Assembly: GCF_032854445.1 (NCBI RefSeq)
Contig: NC_088306.1
Span: 21,983,764-22,047,763 of the forward strand
Reading direction: 5' to 3'
Source: Liolophura sinensis
Lineage: Eukaryota > Mollusca > Polyplacophora > Chitonida > Chitonidae
Length of the DNA: 64,000 nucleotides
The notes beneath the pieces are model-generated. The model did no database searches. It worked only from the letters and a program-made list of their open reading frames with translations, and had not been told where the DNA came from. Of this stretch, positions 11,299 through 23,369 are shown in pieces (positions within the stretch are counted from its first letter, which is position 1; each line of letters starts with the position of its first letter). The position numbers and the translations under genes are program-made.

Positions 11299-14255
11299 CT
11301 GGTAAATTTGTTGTCGTATTTTCTTCTCCTTCTCCATCAGTTTGAAGTATCTGTGAACCCGATATGCAAGCCTTCTCATCTGCCGTCGAATTTTCTTCTT
11401 GTAGTCTTTCGCCTCGTCGTATGCCTTGTTGTATAATGGCACGAATGGAATCGGTATCGTTTGCTGTAGAATGTCAATGCTGGTAGCACGCTTACAGATT
11501 ACCTTAAGAAGACAAGGGCATAAGTCTTTGATTACATACAACCTCATCACAGATTTCCATTTTTATCTGGGCATTATAACATAATGGTTCAATGACATAC
11601 CTATAGGAACACTACTATTTTTCTTTTTTTTTACACACCAAAAATTATTGTTTGGCTTATAAACACATTTTTGTTACAGTTAATAAATGCGTCCTGGTGT
11701 TTATTCATAAAGTGTTTTTTTTTAGCAGTTAAATAGATGTGGCTATTATTATAAACATATGAAATATTTACGTAGTAATGTCCAAGATAGGCCAGCAAAG
11801 GTGATTTTGTGTTATTAAAGGGAACATAAAGTCGGCCACTAAAGTTAAATTAATTAATAAAGTAGCATTCCAGAAATGTTCGAAATATTTTTTTAAAAAA
11901 ATTCTACACCGCTTATCAACAAAATAAATAGCAAACAATAGTCTGTAGCTAGCCATTTATTTGGTGACGCCATTTTGCCATGTTGTAGCTGTCTAGAGTG
12001 ATTTCTCAAAACGAGATATCTCGTACCATTCTGCAAGACGGATCGGAAACAAGAGACCACGTGATCTCCTTGGTAACAAACAGCGAGGGTGAAGAAAACG
12101 GTCCTCCCAACGTAATTGTATAGGAAAATGCCTATTTTTTAAAATCCCTTTCAGCGATTTTGTATCCGTTGGATTTCTATAATTTTCAGCTTTACAGATA
12201 ACCTGGGTATTTCTGCAGAGCTTTGTAATAATGACGTCTAATAAATTGCAATTGATATCTCTGAATTTTTTCAAACCTAATTCTGCTTAAGGCATGGTGT
12301 TAGGAGGCGGGTAAATTGCTACTATTTATACATTTACATGAACAGTTAGAATAAAACCATTAATGAGGTAAATTAAAAAGAGGCCGTAATTTATTGGTAG
12401 CGTGTGACCATTTGCCAGCTATCACACTGTCTTTAATTATATTTGAAATTGACCAATATATTTAGCAGAATATAGTGAAAGCTTTAAATGTACCACTTGC
12501 GTGTGACCATTTGCCAGCTATCACAGTGTCGTCGCTGCTGCTCTGGTTTTATTCTCTATGCTGTACATCTTTAATTATATTGTATTCCTGCATAAAACAG
12601 GATTCTACGGGTGGACAACGAGGTCTGATCCCTTTGCTTTGCTTTAATGTGATTGTATGTCAAATCTGATGACAACACAGGATTTTGAGTAATTCTAGCC
12701 ATGTGACTTCTAATAAATTGCAATTAATATCTCTGCATTTTTTTTTTACCAAATTCTGCTTAAGCCATGATGTAAGGGGGCGTGTAAATTGCTATTATTT
12801 ATACATTTACATGAGCAGTTAGAATAAAACCCTGACTGAGGTAAGCTGACAAGAGGCCGTAATTTACCAGTGGCGTGCGACCATTTGTCAGCTACCATGT
12901 CGTGGCTGCTCTGGTTTTATTGTCTATGCTGTACGTCTTTAATTATATTTAAAATGTACCAATATATTTAGCAGAATATGGTGAAAGCTTTAAAGAGTCA
13001 TTTCAGCCAAGATTGTTCTATTGATGAATGGAACAAGAAAAGTGTCCTGTTCAGCACAACATGCGTGCATTCATATACCATGCATGACTTTTCTCTCATC
13101 TTCAAATAATCCTACTAATACCGAGTGGTTACAGAAAGAAAATTTTCGGCCATTTCCGTACAAATTCCTCGAGTGACGTCATTTCTCTGGAGCGACGTCA
13201 TTTTTCGTGGAATGACGTTATCTGAAGAGTATTCAGTGACTATTCAGATCATTCTTTCATTGGTCTTCTGAGCAGGAGACGTCAATTGGAGTTTTGTGAA
13301 GTTAAAGTAGCGTCAAATGGGGTAATCTGACGTCACACAAGGAATTTGTACGTAAATGACCGAACAGTTTGTTTTTTGCCCTGAATTGTGCTACATGTCC
13401 TTCGAATTACCTAAGAAGCTTAACATATCTTTCTGTGATAACCGTTTGTACATATTATGTATTCATGTAGCATATTAGCAATTTTACACTGAAATGTGTG
13501 CACCGGAATGGCTCTTTAACTTTCTTCACACTCACGGAGCGAAGTTTTTTGGCCGCAAAAAGAAGACGACCGTGCATTTTCAGGAGCGCACAGAGCGAAA
13601 CGGGCGTAGCCATGGTTTGAGAGCTGGTATTGTCTGCTAGCTCCTCCCCCGCCTCAGATTGGCCCTCCGGAGTCCCCGGTTCCGCCCCTTCAACTATGTT
13701 CTCCTCGGTCCGACTTTCCTCGGTCCGGCGATCCTCCGTTATGACGTCATCTGGGGCAGGCTCATCCGGATCTGCCCGGATCGTGGCAGGAACAGAGTCT
13801 ATCGTCAGCGGATGTTGCGCTGGGCATGCACGTGGGCCATTATGGTCTGCTCTTTGAGTTTCGTAGGCAGATTTGTCTTTGGATGACATCCTGAGTAAAA
13901 AGAAAGCTTGGAATTCATTTTAGAGTGAGAAAACATAAAAATGATTTCATTTAAAAGGCTACGAAAAGTTATTTGTAAATATTGCCCCCAGAAAGAAGAG
14001 GACATTTGAAAAAAATGAATTGTAAGGTGTGTATTTGAGACTACGTGGCAGTCCGACATTAATGCATCCAGGATTCATTCTTAGGATGTTTCCAATATGG
14101 CAACTCAGCGTTGTAGTCTCACCACTTAAAGGCGTCCTTATGGTCCTCCATGAATGTGTCAGAGATGTAGCAGTCGATGGTGGAGACCACACACATGTCG
14201 GGGACTATCATACATCCGATCTGATCTGTCAGCCGCCGGCGTTCCTGGGGACGCT
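11299..14255 (-). CDS. Unidentified gene, three internal exons
   Basis: Three exons on the minus strand join in compatible phases. 14123-14255 follows a ctcttccag acceptor and ends before gtgaga. 13536-13890 follows tactcag and ends before gtgagt. 11299-11502 follows cttaag and ends before gtgggt. The first exon encodes an RRRLTDQIGCMIVPD-type stretch followed by a Cys-containing segment. The second encodes a hydrophilic Glu/Thr/Pro-rich linker and then a basic end. The third encodes a highly charged helical segment (KKKIRRQMRRLAYRVHRY). No known domain was recognised. The first exon enters in phase 1 and the last leaves in phase 0, so both ends of the gene are missing here; candidates are 17463-17672 upstream and 8272-8494 downstream. 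A second open frame overlaps the start of exon 2 but does not fit the splice phase. Confidence 0.6.
12240..12995. repeat. Direct repeats of about 260 bp (family D) in an intron
   Basis: About 12240-12490 and 12710-12995 share the same order of blocks: aaattctgctta, atttatacatttacatga, agttagaataaaacc, aagaggccgtaattta, a 'gtgaccatttgccagct' block and 'atatatttagcagaatat'. The gtgaccatttgcc to ctctggtttta block also occurs alone at 15205-15270, 18225-18285, 18850-18915 and 21255-21330, on both strands, so it is a dispersed element. It lies between exons of the minus-strand gene. Confidence 0.7.
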
Positions 14256-17155
14256 CTGGAAGAGAGGACTAGGGAGCATGACCGATGGGAGCCCAAAGCA
14301 CGCGGTACATGCGCATTTAAAAATGCCATCAATACAAAAACAAGAAGAACAACAGAAACAAAAACAACAACATCTTCTCAATGAGCTCCTCGTCCCAGCC
14401 AAAACAAGAACACCCAATAAACATTTTGTACACCTTAGCACTTTTTAGCCTGCAGAGTCGTAAAATTGACATGGTAAAAACAAATTTCTGAAGGATTTAT
14501 AAAAATGTATATTTTCTTTTGTCTCAGACTTGCTCCCAAGGTAATTAGTATCGTAATCTACTCACCATATTCCTACATTTCTGTTTACCATTTATCTCGT
14601 GGGCATAACATAATTAAGAAAAACGTGCATCTTGAGGTTTTATGTTGACAAATTGTCAGTGCATATGGATGGTGTCATACAGTGGTAAAGCCACTTCATT
14701 TGGCAGTAATCCTCGTTAAGGATTTCATGGTTAATTTTAGGTTCAGGGAGCCCTTTGCAGAAAATTTGAATCTAAGTAAAGAAAGAAATGCACGAATCGG
14801 GGGCTGACAAGAGTTCACGGAAAAATGCCTCAAGGCTTTTATATTGCAATATATTGTGATGTTTTCACACTTGTCAAAATGATAACGTTAGGCTATCCAA
14901 TGCACAGCTCTTTGAAGGTTGCGACAGACTTACTGTCGTATGAGCCCCACCTTTGTCGTGCGTACAACATAGAGCATATTACTCTTCGAGGTCGTATTCC
15001 TGCTACAGTGGTAAAATGCATTTTTTTATGCATTATTTTTAGTGTACTATTTTTGGAGGTTGCAATGGTGGTATTCCGGGTTTTGACTAGAAGAACGACA
15101 TTTAATTTGGTAAGGTGTTGTAAGAAACGTCAGAACTCGCTCGTGTACAAGAACGATGTTTTGGCGAAGGAGTAGTTCGTCTTGAAATGATACAGATGCA
15201 AAAGACTACACGATAGAGAGTAAAACCAGAGCAGCGACGACGGTGTGGTGGTCGGTAAATTGTCACACGTAGCCGGTGGAATACGTTCCGTTGTTAGGTT
15301 TTCATTCTAACTTTTGTTCATGTAAATACTTAAATAGTAGAATCGGGTATATAAAAAAATATGCATTGGTGCTAAATATATACGCCACTGGTTTAGAAGT
15401 ACTCAAAATTCTGTATTGTCACATGTTCAACGCACACATCTCGTTAAAACACTATAAGATGGTTAAATACCTGGATGTTTCATTACTTGTACCTTTGTAA
15501 TGGCGCCCTTAACCGGCAGTATCATTGCTGGCCTCCGATGCAAAGCTAGGTACACCATTCAGAGGTTTAACAAGAGGTACTTTAGTGGGATATATGGGAG
15601 GTTCTTGGTGTGGATTTGCATTCCTCAGAGCGGATTGCCTCCTGACCACCAACAGTCCCTTTTTTGTAGGAGTGGGTATCAGTGACAACCGCTTCCACAA
15701 AATTATATGTCGTCCTTGGCGTCAAAACTCTGATAACGGTGGCGTTAGATACAGCAATGTGGCTATGGGCGGAGACCTACAACACTGCATCGACCATGTC
15801 TACTGTACTGTACTCGTATAATGTTGGACGGAGAGTTATACAGTACTGTATCTACAATACTGTGTCCTTACTACTGCTGGCATGCTGATGGACGGAGAGC
15901 TATCTACTGTATCTATCGTGGTGCTTTCACTTTACCTATTATAGCAATACAAGCAAAGCCCATCTTCTGATACCAGGTCGCCAGTTCCAGCAGGTACTGC
16001 CTCTCTTTGGGGAAACTAAAATTGAAAACAATGGTGCGAACATGAGTATCGTGTCTACCTTACAGAAAGTTTCTCTAAGTCAAACTGCGTTGATTCTTTA
16101 GGCCTTTTTTCTACAGGTTTACCTTTTCAAATTTTGTTTTTCAGTCAAAACTTGTTTTCTCTAGCTGGCACATAAGGTGTGGGTCCAATCCTGGCGTTAA
16201 GAAGGTAATTTCTACATGCCGCCCCTCTTATTCCTTGTGGGTCATTTTGTGATAATAAACGGTGTACGGAGTGGCCACGTCGTTCTACTACCCATACAGT
16301 TTAATAAGTGAAATATGGCTGTAACGGACAAATAAATACAACTACCTCCCGAGAGCGCAAACCCCAACCACAGCTTAATGTTCTATTTTCCGTACTACAG
16401 ACTAACAGATAATACTCTGTTTTTCTTTTCTTTCTGTCAATAGACTTTCCAGTTTGGAGATCGCTGAGTTGCCCTTGGCTAGGTATGAACTTAAGCGAAC
16501 ATGAGGACCGAAGGCCACATTTTACCCCTAAAAATGATACAGGAAAATAAAACGTAGATGCAATTTGCTACTTTTTCTTCAGATGAGAATTCTTGAGTTT
16601 GTATTAGCCTAAATCCACTTCAGCTGTTCATAATACTGGGAGAAAAACAAAAACCAAGACACAGTTATGGGATACATGTAATGGTGCCATAAAACAAAGA
16701 GTATGGTTTTAAAGAAAGATATGCAAAAAACAAGTGAAATTTATTGTCAATTCCGAGTCATATTTTATGACTTGGCTTTAGCTTTTCACAATTCAGGGAG
16801 AAAGACAAAACCCTTGAACAAAGTTAAGCTTGATGACGTCAACCGTTTATAATTCTGGGATAAGAAGCTAAGTGTAACGTGAGCTTGTTCCGTTTCTTCA
16901 ACTGCATGACGGACAAACTCACCAGTGGACTCTCAGCAGGTCCATGCTGCTCACATCTCATGGGAACAACAAGCTACCTGGCTGATATCTTCATAGAGAA
17001 CCAACACCGCAAAAGATAGTATAGTGACGCCAGCCGCGGTAACCCAGTGACACATCAACACAGACAATACGTCACCATATATAGGAAGTCACGTAAATCG
17101 GACGTGTTGTCATGGCGCGCAACGCGCATTGTGACGTCACGCCACGACGTATTCA
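14256..17155. other. No supported gene
   Basis: Probable intron or intergenic DNA. Short frames at 14825-15175 (plus) and 15500-15820 (both strands) are open, but have no flanking splice sites that I trust, no recognisable domain and mutually overlapping alternatives. A family D fragment is at 15205-15270. Confidence 0.45.
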
Positions 17156-17362
17156 GAGGTGCGTTCCATTCGTCGATCTGACCGCCACTGGTGGCTGATT
17201 CAGTGGCCACCGGAGGTGCCTCAAGTTGAGTTACGACGTTACAATACACACCACCGACTTTCACCGAAGTCAGACTCAGTGGCGACAGTGGCCAATGGAA
17301 CGACACGTCAGTGGACACTACCTCCTCCAGTGGCCACCAGGGAGTGAATGGAACGGAACCCA
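17156..17362. mobile_element. MITE-like inverted-repeat element
   Basis: The left end reads aggtgcgttccattc. The reverse complement of the right end reads gggttccgttccattc. Inside, ccgccactggtgg and ggccaccgg blocks on the left face ccactgg/ggtggccactgg blocks on the right. The short length, GC-rich inverted ends and lack of coding are typical of a non-autonomous DNA transposon. The superfamily is not certain. Confidence 0.55.
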
Positions 17363-17462
17363 GGCGCCTGTTTTACAAAGCCAGCTCAGCATATAGAATG
17401 TATTTTATGTTATGGAGACGAAGCTTCATGAGCGTCGTATATCAAGTTTATCAAGGTCGGCC

Positions 17463-17672
17463 TTAAACGCGTGTTGTTAAGCTAATGCTCGTTCGGTAAC
17501 CCTCGTAAACATCAATCGTGTTGTAAATTTGGTGGACGAAACTAGGCGGAATCATTCGGACAGTTTCCCTGATCCTGTCTACGAAACAAGATGGCGACTG
17601 CGTAGGCGGAGGCAGTTCGTGTTCATGTGCTGCAGGCAGCGAGTAATCTAGCTCTTCGGTGGCGCTTAACAT
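17463..17672 (-). CDS. Possible first exon, unidentified
   Basis: An ATG at 17672 opens 69 codons on the minus strand. The peptide has an acidic/Pro-rich start and a FVDRIRETVRMIPPSFV-like stretch that looks coding. A weak donor (G before gttacc, near 17485) would leave phase 1, the phase needed by the exon at 14255. No stronger support is available, so it could be a chance frame. Confidence 0.3.
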   Translation of the reverse strand: MLSATEELDYSLPAAHEHELPPPTQSPSCFVDRIRETVRMIPPSFVHQIYNTIDVYEGYRTSISLTTRV

Positions 17673-18959
17673 GCCAAGATTGAAGGAATATTAACCAAGA
17701 TACACATGTTAGAATATTAACCAAGATACACATGTTAGAGAGGGATGAAGATAGACGTCTATATTAATTCCGGATCTAACACAGCACATGGGTGAACTAT
17801 ACTCCTTACAGCTCGGGTGCCGCTCCTTATATGCCCGATTTATATCACTACCATGCACTATTAAACATTTAGAGCTTGTTTAGACTATTTCTAGAGTCTT
17901 CGCGTGGACTTATAATCGACAATCATCAATAAAATTGTTTCTGGTGTGCCTCAGAATCATATGCTGTATATACTTGAGACAAAAAAAAAATACGTGAATC
18001 AAGTACTGGGGCCTTTCACAAATAAAAGCTGAGACAGCGTATTTGCACTTTCTGGCACCACTTCTTGCCTCATCACTGAATTCCACCTGACCCAGGCGTT
18101 GTTCAAGATTTCTGTACAAATTTTTCAACTGGTGGCAGTGCTGTAAAGCGAATGTAGGGAGCGGTGCATAAATTTATATGAAGCCTCCTAGACCAATCAC
18201 GTCTAATAGATTGCAATGAACATCTCTAATTTGCCAGTTGTCACATTGTCGTCGTTTTTCTGATTTAACTCTCTATGCTGCAAGTCTTATATTACATTCA
18301 TTATAACACCTGTTGTATTTTATGTATGTACGTCCTTATTGCGTTGTCTAGTTCCGGTTCAGATGGGCCTGCATGCTAGGTCAGAACCCCGGTGACAAAG
18401 ACTGCACTCTTCTAAAACATTCTACATCCTGTTTGAAATGAATGACATAGACTGGCAAGAGAATGGATGGAGAGTTGAATAATTTAATACGCTGAATCAG
18501 GAAAGAGTTAAATAGCCTTTGTCATGAGAATTATAACATCGAAAATCGAAAAAAAAAGAAACGAAAGCTTTTACAAACCAGATAAAATACAAAAATCAGA
18601 TTGTTTTGGAAATTAGTACTTAGAGATATTCATGAACAATACCTATTTAAATCTGCCTAGATTTGTACATGTATAAACACGACCAAGGCTAAAAAAGGAC
18701 GTCTTATGTCGATTGTATGACCAAAGAAATGACATTAATTTAGATATTGTTAACTATCCTTACATGGATGGCAATGAAAGCACTGTATATGTTGTACGTA
18801 TACATATCTTGCCTTGCTGCATATGCCAGCGCGTGTACTTATACCAAAAACTAGGACATACGAAGTAAAACCAGAGCAATGACGACAGTGTGACAGTTGG
18901 CAATACAGTCTCTGGGCAGCTACTACAGCCAAATATGTCGGGTTGATATGTCCAGAACG

Positions 18960-19740
18960 TAAAATACCAGATATTAACTTCTTTTACACGACCAAAATGT
19001 TGAAAGATAACAGACCCAAATATTGGTCTAACTAGAGCTTGGGGTTATTCACACTTTCAAATGACTGACAGATAACATACCCAAGGCCTCTTTTGCTAGA
19101 ACCACACGTCAGATGTAGTGTCATTCCAAAACCAAAGGACCGAAAGAATGGACCCAGATTTTTTTGACTAAAATATCAAATGTCGACTATTTGGGTCATT
19201 CACGCGCTCAGGGGATCAAAAGATTACAGACCAAATGCTGGACTAAAACCTCAAAGCCTGGCCTAGCTAGAGCCTCGTAATATAATGTCTTTCGCACGAC
19301 CAAAGTGTTGAAATAACAGGATCAAAGATTCTCGTATAACTGTATCGCTCTGTAGCTTTGTAAGGTTCTGTGTGTTGTAAGGCGATTTCAACCTACGTCA
19401 CTAGTTCTTACTGCAAAAACTAGTGGGTCAAAGATATTCCATCAATCTCCTTAGTCTTTCTTAAAGTTTACTCTACTTCTCTCGTGTAAGTAAATATGGA
19501 AATATTGGCTAAATCACTGGACTGGTTTGACTAAAACCACAAAGGTCAGGTATATCAAGATCTCTCTCAACAAGATAACAGATCCATTATTAGTCTGACT
19601 AAAGCGTTAGGGTCAGATATAGGGTCTTTTACACAAGAATAAGAAAATTGAAAAATTATAGACCCAAGCAAGGTTTGACTATAATCTCAAATATGAAATT
19701 AGGTCATTCATACGATCAAAGCAAAGGATAACAGGCATTT
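18960..19740. repeat. Decayed tandem repeat, unit about 70 bp
   Basis: Repeated words in the same order (cacgaccaaa, gttgaaagataacagaccca, ggtctaact/gactaaa, ttcacac) with heavy drift and indels. No gene is visible from 17.7 to 21.8 kb. Confidence 0.55.
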
Positions 19741-20967
19741 GATTGGATGACGACGGCGGTCCTTCATTGGGTGCATATATGAACAGTTGCTATCAAAGCG
19801 CACCTGAGACACACATTCTGTTTCCGACAACTTATATTTTGGCATGGCACACGATTTGTATACTGAATTTACTCAGTCTCCTAGAACATTGCGCCTTACC
19901 AACATCACTGATAACTGCTGATTGCTTCTCTTTGCATGATTCCGTCCTATTTTCGCAATTTATATACTTTACTAACTCTTTGGTCGTTTGTGTTGTTGGG
20001 AAATTGGTTTTACGATTATTGACCTCGAACGCCCCTGTTGGCTGACGGCTGGTATACGAGTGTCTGTTTCGACGCATACATTTCAAGATCCGGTTGGACC
20101 TTGTATGTATTGAGTGACTTTATTTAATGAAGGTGTTGCAACCAGGACACGACAAGGAACACAGACCTTATAAGTTTTTTTTTCGATATTAAGAACTCTT
20201 ATGTACTTATTTTTAGCTCTCACGTTACGAAGCACCATACAAGATCTGAGCCCAGTAGGGGAATGGTTTGTTAATCGAACTTACTGCACTGCATATGCTC
20301 TCATCACCACGTAAAGCTGACCATTCTGAATGACATGCCTCCTGATTTGTCCATTAGAACGCATGTGCGTCTATAAGATAATCCTCGACAGATCGTGTCG
20401 GCTTGATTACTGGAATAGTGTCTGCAAAATTTTATCGCGACTAGCCAAATGTTTAATATAACATATATGTCCAACGTACATCACCTTTAGTATAGAGCCA
20501 AGCTTTCACATGACAAAAATGCTTCATTTTTGTAATCTGTCCATTTTTAAGCCTCTTGGCTAGAAGTGGAGCATATATTGTATGATAACAATCGTTTGAT
20601 AAAAACCTTCCAGCGGCATCAAGGGGTCCGATTCAACGGCAGAACAATTACTGACGCATGTTTCCGCTCCAATGACAGAGTGATTTCTTCATGAACACTA
20701 GATGTAGCCTTCATTTGAGTACAAAACTTAAGGAAAAAAAATTAAAAAAATACAGCACTGTAAAGAAATGTTTATCAGATGAAGAACCAGGATACGGTTG
20801 TAAATAGGTTGATTTTTTTTGTTGGGATGCTGGGTCTCAGTGTTTATCAGTGACGTCAGTTCCATATTTTTGCACGAAATAGTTCGTTTCACGCTCACTT
20901 TATAGAATGCATTTCTAGCTTTTATGTGTCTTTACAATTTGAATGCAGAAGCAAAGCAGTGTACATG

Positions 20968-21075
20968 TAGTAAGGAGCCAAAAACCCGATGTTATGTCAC
21001 AATATAGCCAAAAACCTGATGTGATGTCACAATAGAGCCAAAAGCCCGATGTTATGTCACAATATGGCCAAAAAT
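20968..21075. repeat. Short tandem repeat, 30-bp unit, three to four copies
   Basis: Copies of 'gccaaaaacccgatgttatg' plus tcacaatata follow each other with one or two changes each. Confidence 0.85.
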
Positions 21076-21820
21076 GGTTTTAACAGCAATTGCAGTGTTT
21101 TCACATGAATTTACTGGATATGAGCAAATTTAGAAAATTTAGAAATCTTAGGATCGGTGACTGACAGTTAACATAAGCATTTACTGACTTGAACTGGCGT
21201 ACCTTTTCTCAGCTAAAAAAATTATGGTTATAAGCAAAGAAGTACATTCACCGGTTACGTGTGACCATTTTGCAATTAGCACATTAGAGTTGTTACTCTG
21301 GTTTTACTCTTTAAGCTGTAGTCTTTTATATGTTGTGTTCTGATGGTCTATAAAACAAAAAACTTATGTCTAGGGCATGGCGGCATAATTGAAACACACA
21401 TACATTGTTTCCACGTCATTATATTTTTTTCGACTTATGCAGTGCCAAGTCACCGAATACGTAGCCCTAACTACAGACGGACGTGTGGCTGAAATATGAC
21501 ACGTGTAAACATCGAAGACAGTGAGACCGAAACTCTTTGCCTAGTGATTGGCTAACAGGGTAACTAATCACGTATAAGCCTTCGCAAATTAGGTTATTAG
21601 CAATTCAAGTCATGCATGTATTGTCTAACCGGAGATTAATTTTATACACATATTTAATACACTAGATGTAGATTAGACCAGTTGGGGATGAACTGTTTAA
21701 TACAAAACAAAAATATGAATATGTTTCACGGTAGAGTTCATATCACCGTGCAACTGTTTTTGTTCTGTTTTTCTTTTTTCTTTTTTCATTTTTTATTATT
21801 TTTATTGTTTTTTGTTTCGT

Positions 21821-21840
21821 CTGGTAGTATACAATCCCCA
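21821..21840 (+). promoter_or_regulatory. TATA-like element of the first Cys-rich gene
   Basis: The stretch ctggtagtatacaatcccc lies about 55 bases before the ATG and matches the corresponding stretch of the second paralogue (cccgtagtatttaaaccc, about 69 bases before its ATG). Conservation of the TATA-like centre in both copies supports a core promoter. Confidence 0.5.
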
Positions 21841-21882
21841 CCGGATTAAAGCTACTTCAGATGTAAACGTCTTTCTACAAAG

Positions 21883-23142
21883 ATGATGTTGAAAACAGCC
21901 GGTTCTGTGACAGTATTGTTTCTGCTGCTAATTGCAACGGCGTATGCTGTTTGCCCCAGCACCGACCAGAAGCTCAGATCCGCCATTGCTTCTTGTACCA
22001 TATCCGTCGGAGCAGGGTACACCGCGGAGCAAACGCTGGCTTTCTGCAATAACTCTGCCAATGGCGTCATAGATTGCGTTCAAACCCTGATAGATGACTG
22101 CAGATCCATCAGTGATATCCAGGCTCTAGCTGTCCTGGACGCCATAGATTTCGAGAATCTCAAGACTTCCATAGAAACGATCTGTAACAGCACAGACGTC
22201 ATCAAAGCCAACTCTGTCTGTATTGACGGTCAGGTTGAGACATCAACCCAGTGTATTGTTAAGGAACTGGAAGAGTACAGCCTCAAACGAGCGCTTTTAC
22301 GAGCCAAACTTTTCCAGGAAGGCGTGGAGTGGTACAACGCTGAAGTTAGGAAATCCATCTGTTTGTACAGAGAAGCGTTGAGAGACTGCACGGATCACTA
22401 CCGCACGCGCTGCGGCGCTGATGTCCACCGCGTGTTTAGCGCCATGTTTACCGCTGCGTCCATCCCGAACTGTAACGTCGTTCTGAGCTCCCTTGGGCAG
22501 ACGACAGAAGGACCGTATGACAACTGCCCTAAGACCGCGTCGGAGACCGTGGCTCTGGTCAGTCATTGTACGGTGGCCTTCCGCTCCGTCACGAATTCGG
22601 TGACGGAAATTCCACCGCTGGACGACATCTTGCGGTTTTGCCAAGGCAATGCTGAGCGCATGACGGGGTGTCTTGCACACTTACAGACATGCGCAGAACA
22701 ATTTCCGGTTGTTAAGGACACTCTTTCGCTATCCCTTAATGTGGATGCACTAAATAATTTCACCACCTTTGCCTGCTCGAACCAAAGTTTTACCCGATCC
22801 ATGACAACCTGTGTGCAGTCTTTAGAAACGGATGCGAACGCATGCGCGTTGAACGAACGAACTGGGTATATCCAAAAGCTTCGGTCAGCTCAAGCGGAAG
22901 GTCGCGAACGAGGACCAGCCTGGTTCAAAGAGACGGCTGTCCGTGTGGGTTGTGAGTACACACAAGGTTTGAAAGCGTGCGTTAATCCTTACAAGCTACA
23001 ATGTAGCCAGAGATTTGGCTTGATCTACGACAGCCTGTTTAGTGCGTCAGGGTCTCCTACTTGCAACAGGATCCAAACCGCAACAACGACAACAACATCA
23101 ACAGCAATTCCAACACAAGAGGGTTTACTCGGAGGTCTTTGA
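21883..23142 (+). CDS. Secreted Cys-rich protein, short paralogue (419 aa)
   Basis: An intronless frame with a clear signal peptide: MMLKTAGSV, then a hydrophobic run and a likely cleavage after AYA near residue 22. The mature part consists of two modules of about 190 residues. Each has 12 cysteines in almost the same spacing (module 1 cysteines at about residues 24, 38, 55, 65, 73, 101, 112, 124, 160, 169, 177, 197; module 2 from about 214 onward). Module ends match in pattern (C-x8-C-x7-C-x19-C), so the gene arose by internal duplication. The C-terminus has only a short Thr run and ends at TGA. It lacks the long Thr-rich and Gly/Ala-rich parts of its paralogue at 29809. An extracellular role is inferred; a DUF19/T20D4.11-like fold is a guess from the cysteine density only. 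Antisense frames are shadows. Confidence 0.85.
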   Translation: MMLKTAGSVTVLFLLLIATAYAVCPSTDQKLRSAIASCTISVGAGYTAEQTLAFCNNSANGVIDCVQTLIDDCRSISDIQALAVLDAIDFENLKTSIETICNSTDVIKANSVCIDGQVETSTQCIVKELEEYSLKRALLRAKLFQEGVEWYNAEVRKSICLYREALRDCTDHYRTRCGADVHRVFSAMFTAASIPNCNVVLSSLGQTTEGPYDNCPKTASETVALVSHCTVAFRSVTNSVTEIPPLDDILRFCQGNAERMTGCLAHLQTCAEQFPVVKDTLSLSLNVDALNNFTTFACSNQSFTRSMTTCVQSLETDANACALNERTGYIQKLRSAQAEGRERGPAWFKETAVRVGCEYTQGLKACVNPYKLQCSQRFGLIYDSLFSASGSPTCNRIQTATTTTTSTAIPTQEGLLGGL

Positions 23143-23369
23143 GAACGTGTATTGATATACCTGTCAATTTCTGGTGTTCAAGGCACGCTCGTGGATTTGT
23201 AAGTCTTTCTTGACCATCAGAGCTCGTCTTGATAAAGTCTGATAAACTCTTGTGCTGTTAAACATTTTGGCCCGAGGACTGACAGTCAGATATGTATACA
23301 GGCCACCTGGCTGTCTGGAGTGATATATTTCGCAGCCAGCGTTCGGTAATCTGTAGTGATTTACGTCAA

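Noticed and set aside
13805-13890. An alternative frame at the start of exon 2 of the minus-strand gene
   Set aside because: It looks protein-like for about 28 codons but does not match the phase left by the preceding exon and stops early.
14825-15175. A 116-codon plus-strand frame with a hydrophobic stretch
   Set aside because: No splice or promoter context and no recognisable family; the hydrophobic run is T-rich codons in AT-rich DNA.
15500-15821. Overlapping open frames on both strands
   Set aside because: Three frames are open at once, none has a clear splice site or known domain, and I could not decide on a coding strand.
22297-22802. Long minus-strand frames opposite the Cys-rich genes (also 30223-30728)
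   Set aside because: They mirror each other only because the sense genes are paralogues, and they lack signal peptides, domains or splice context.
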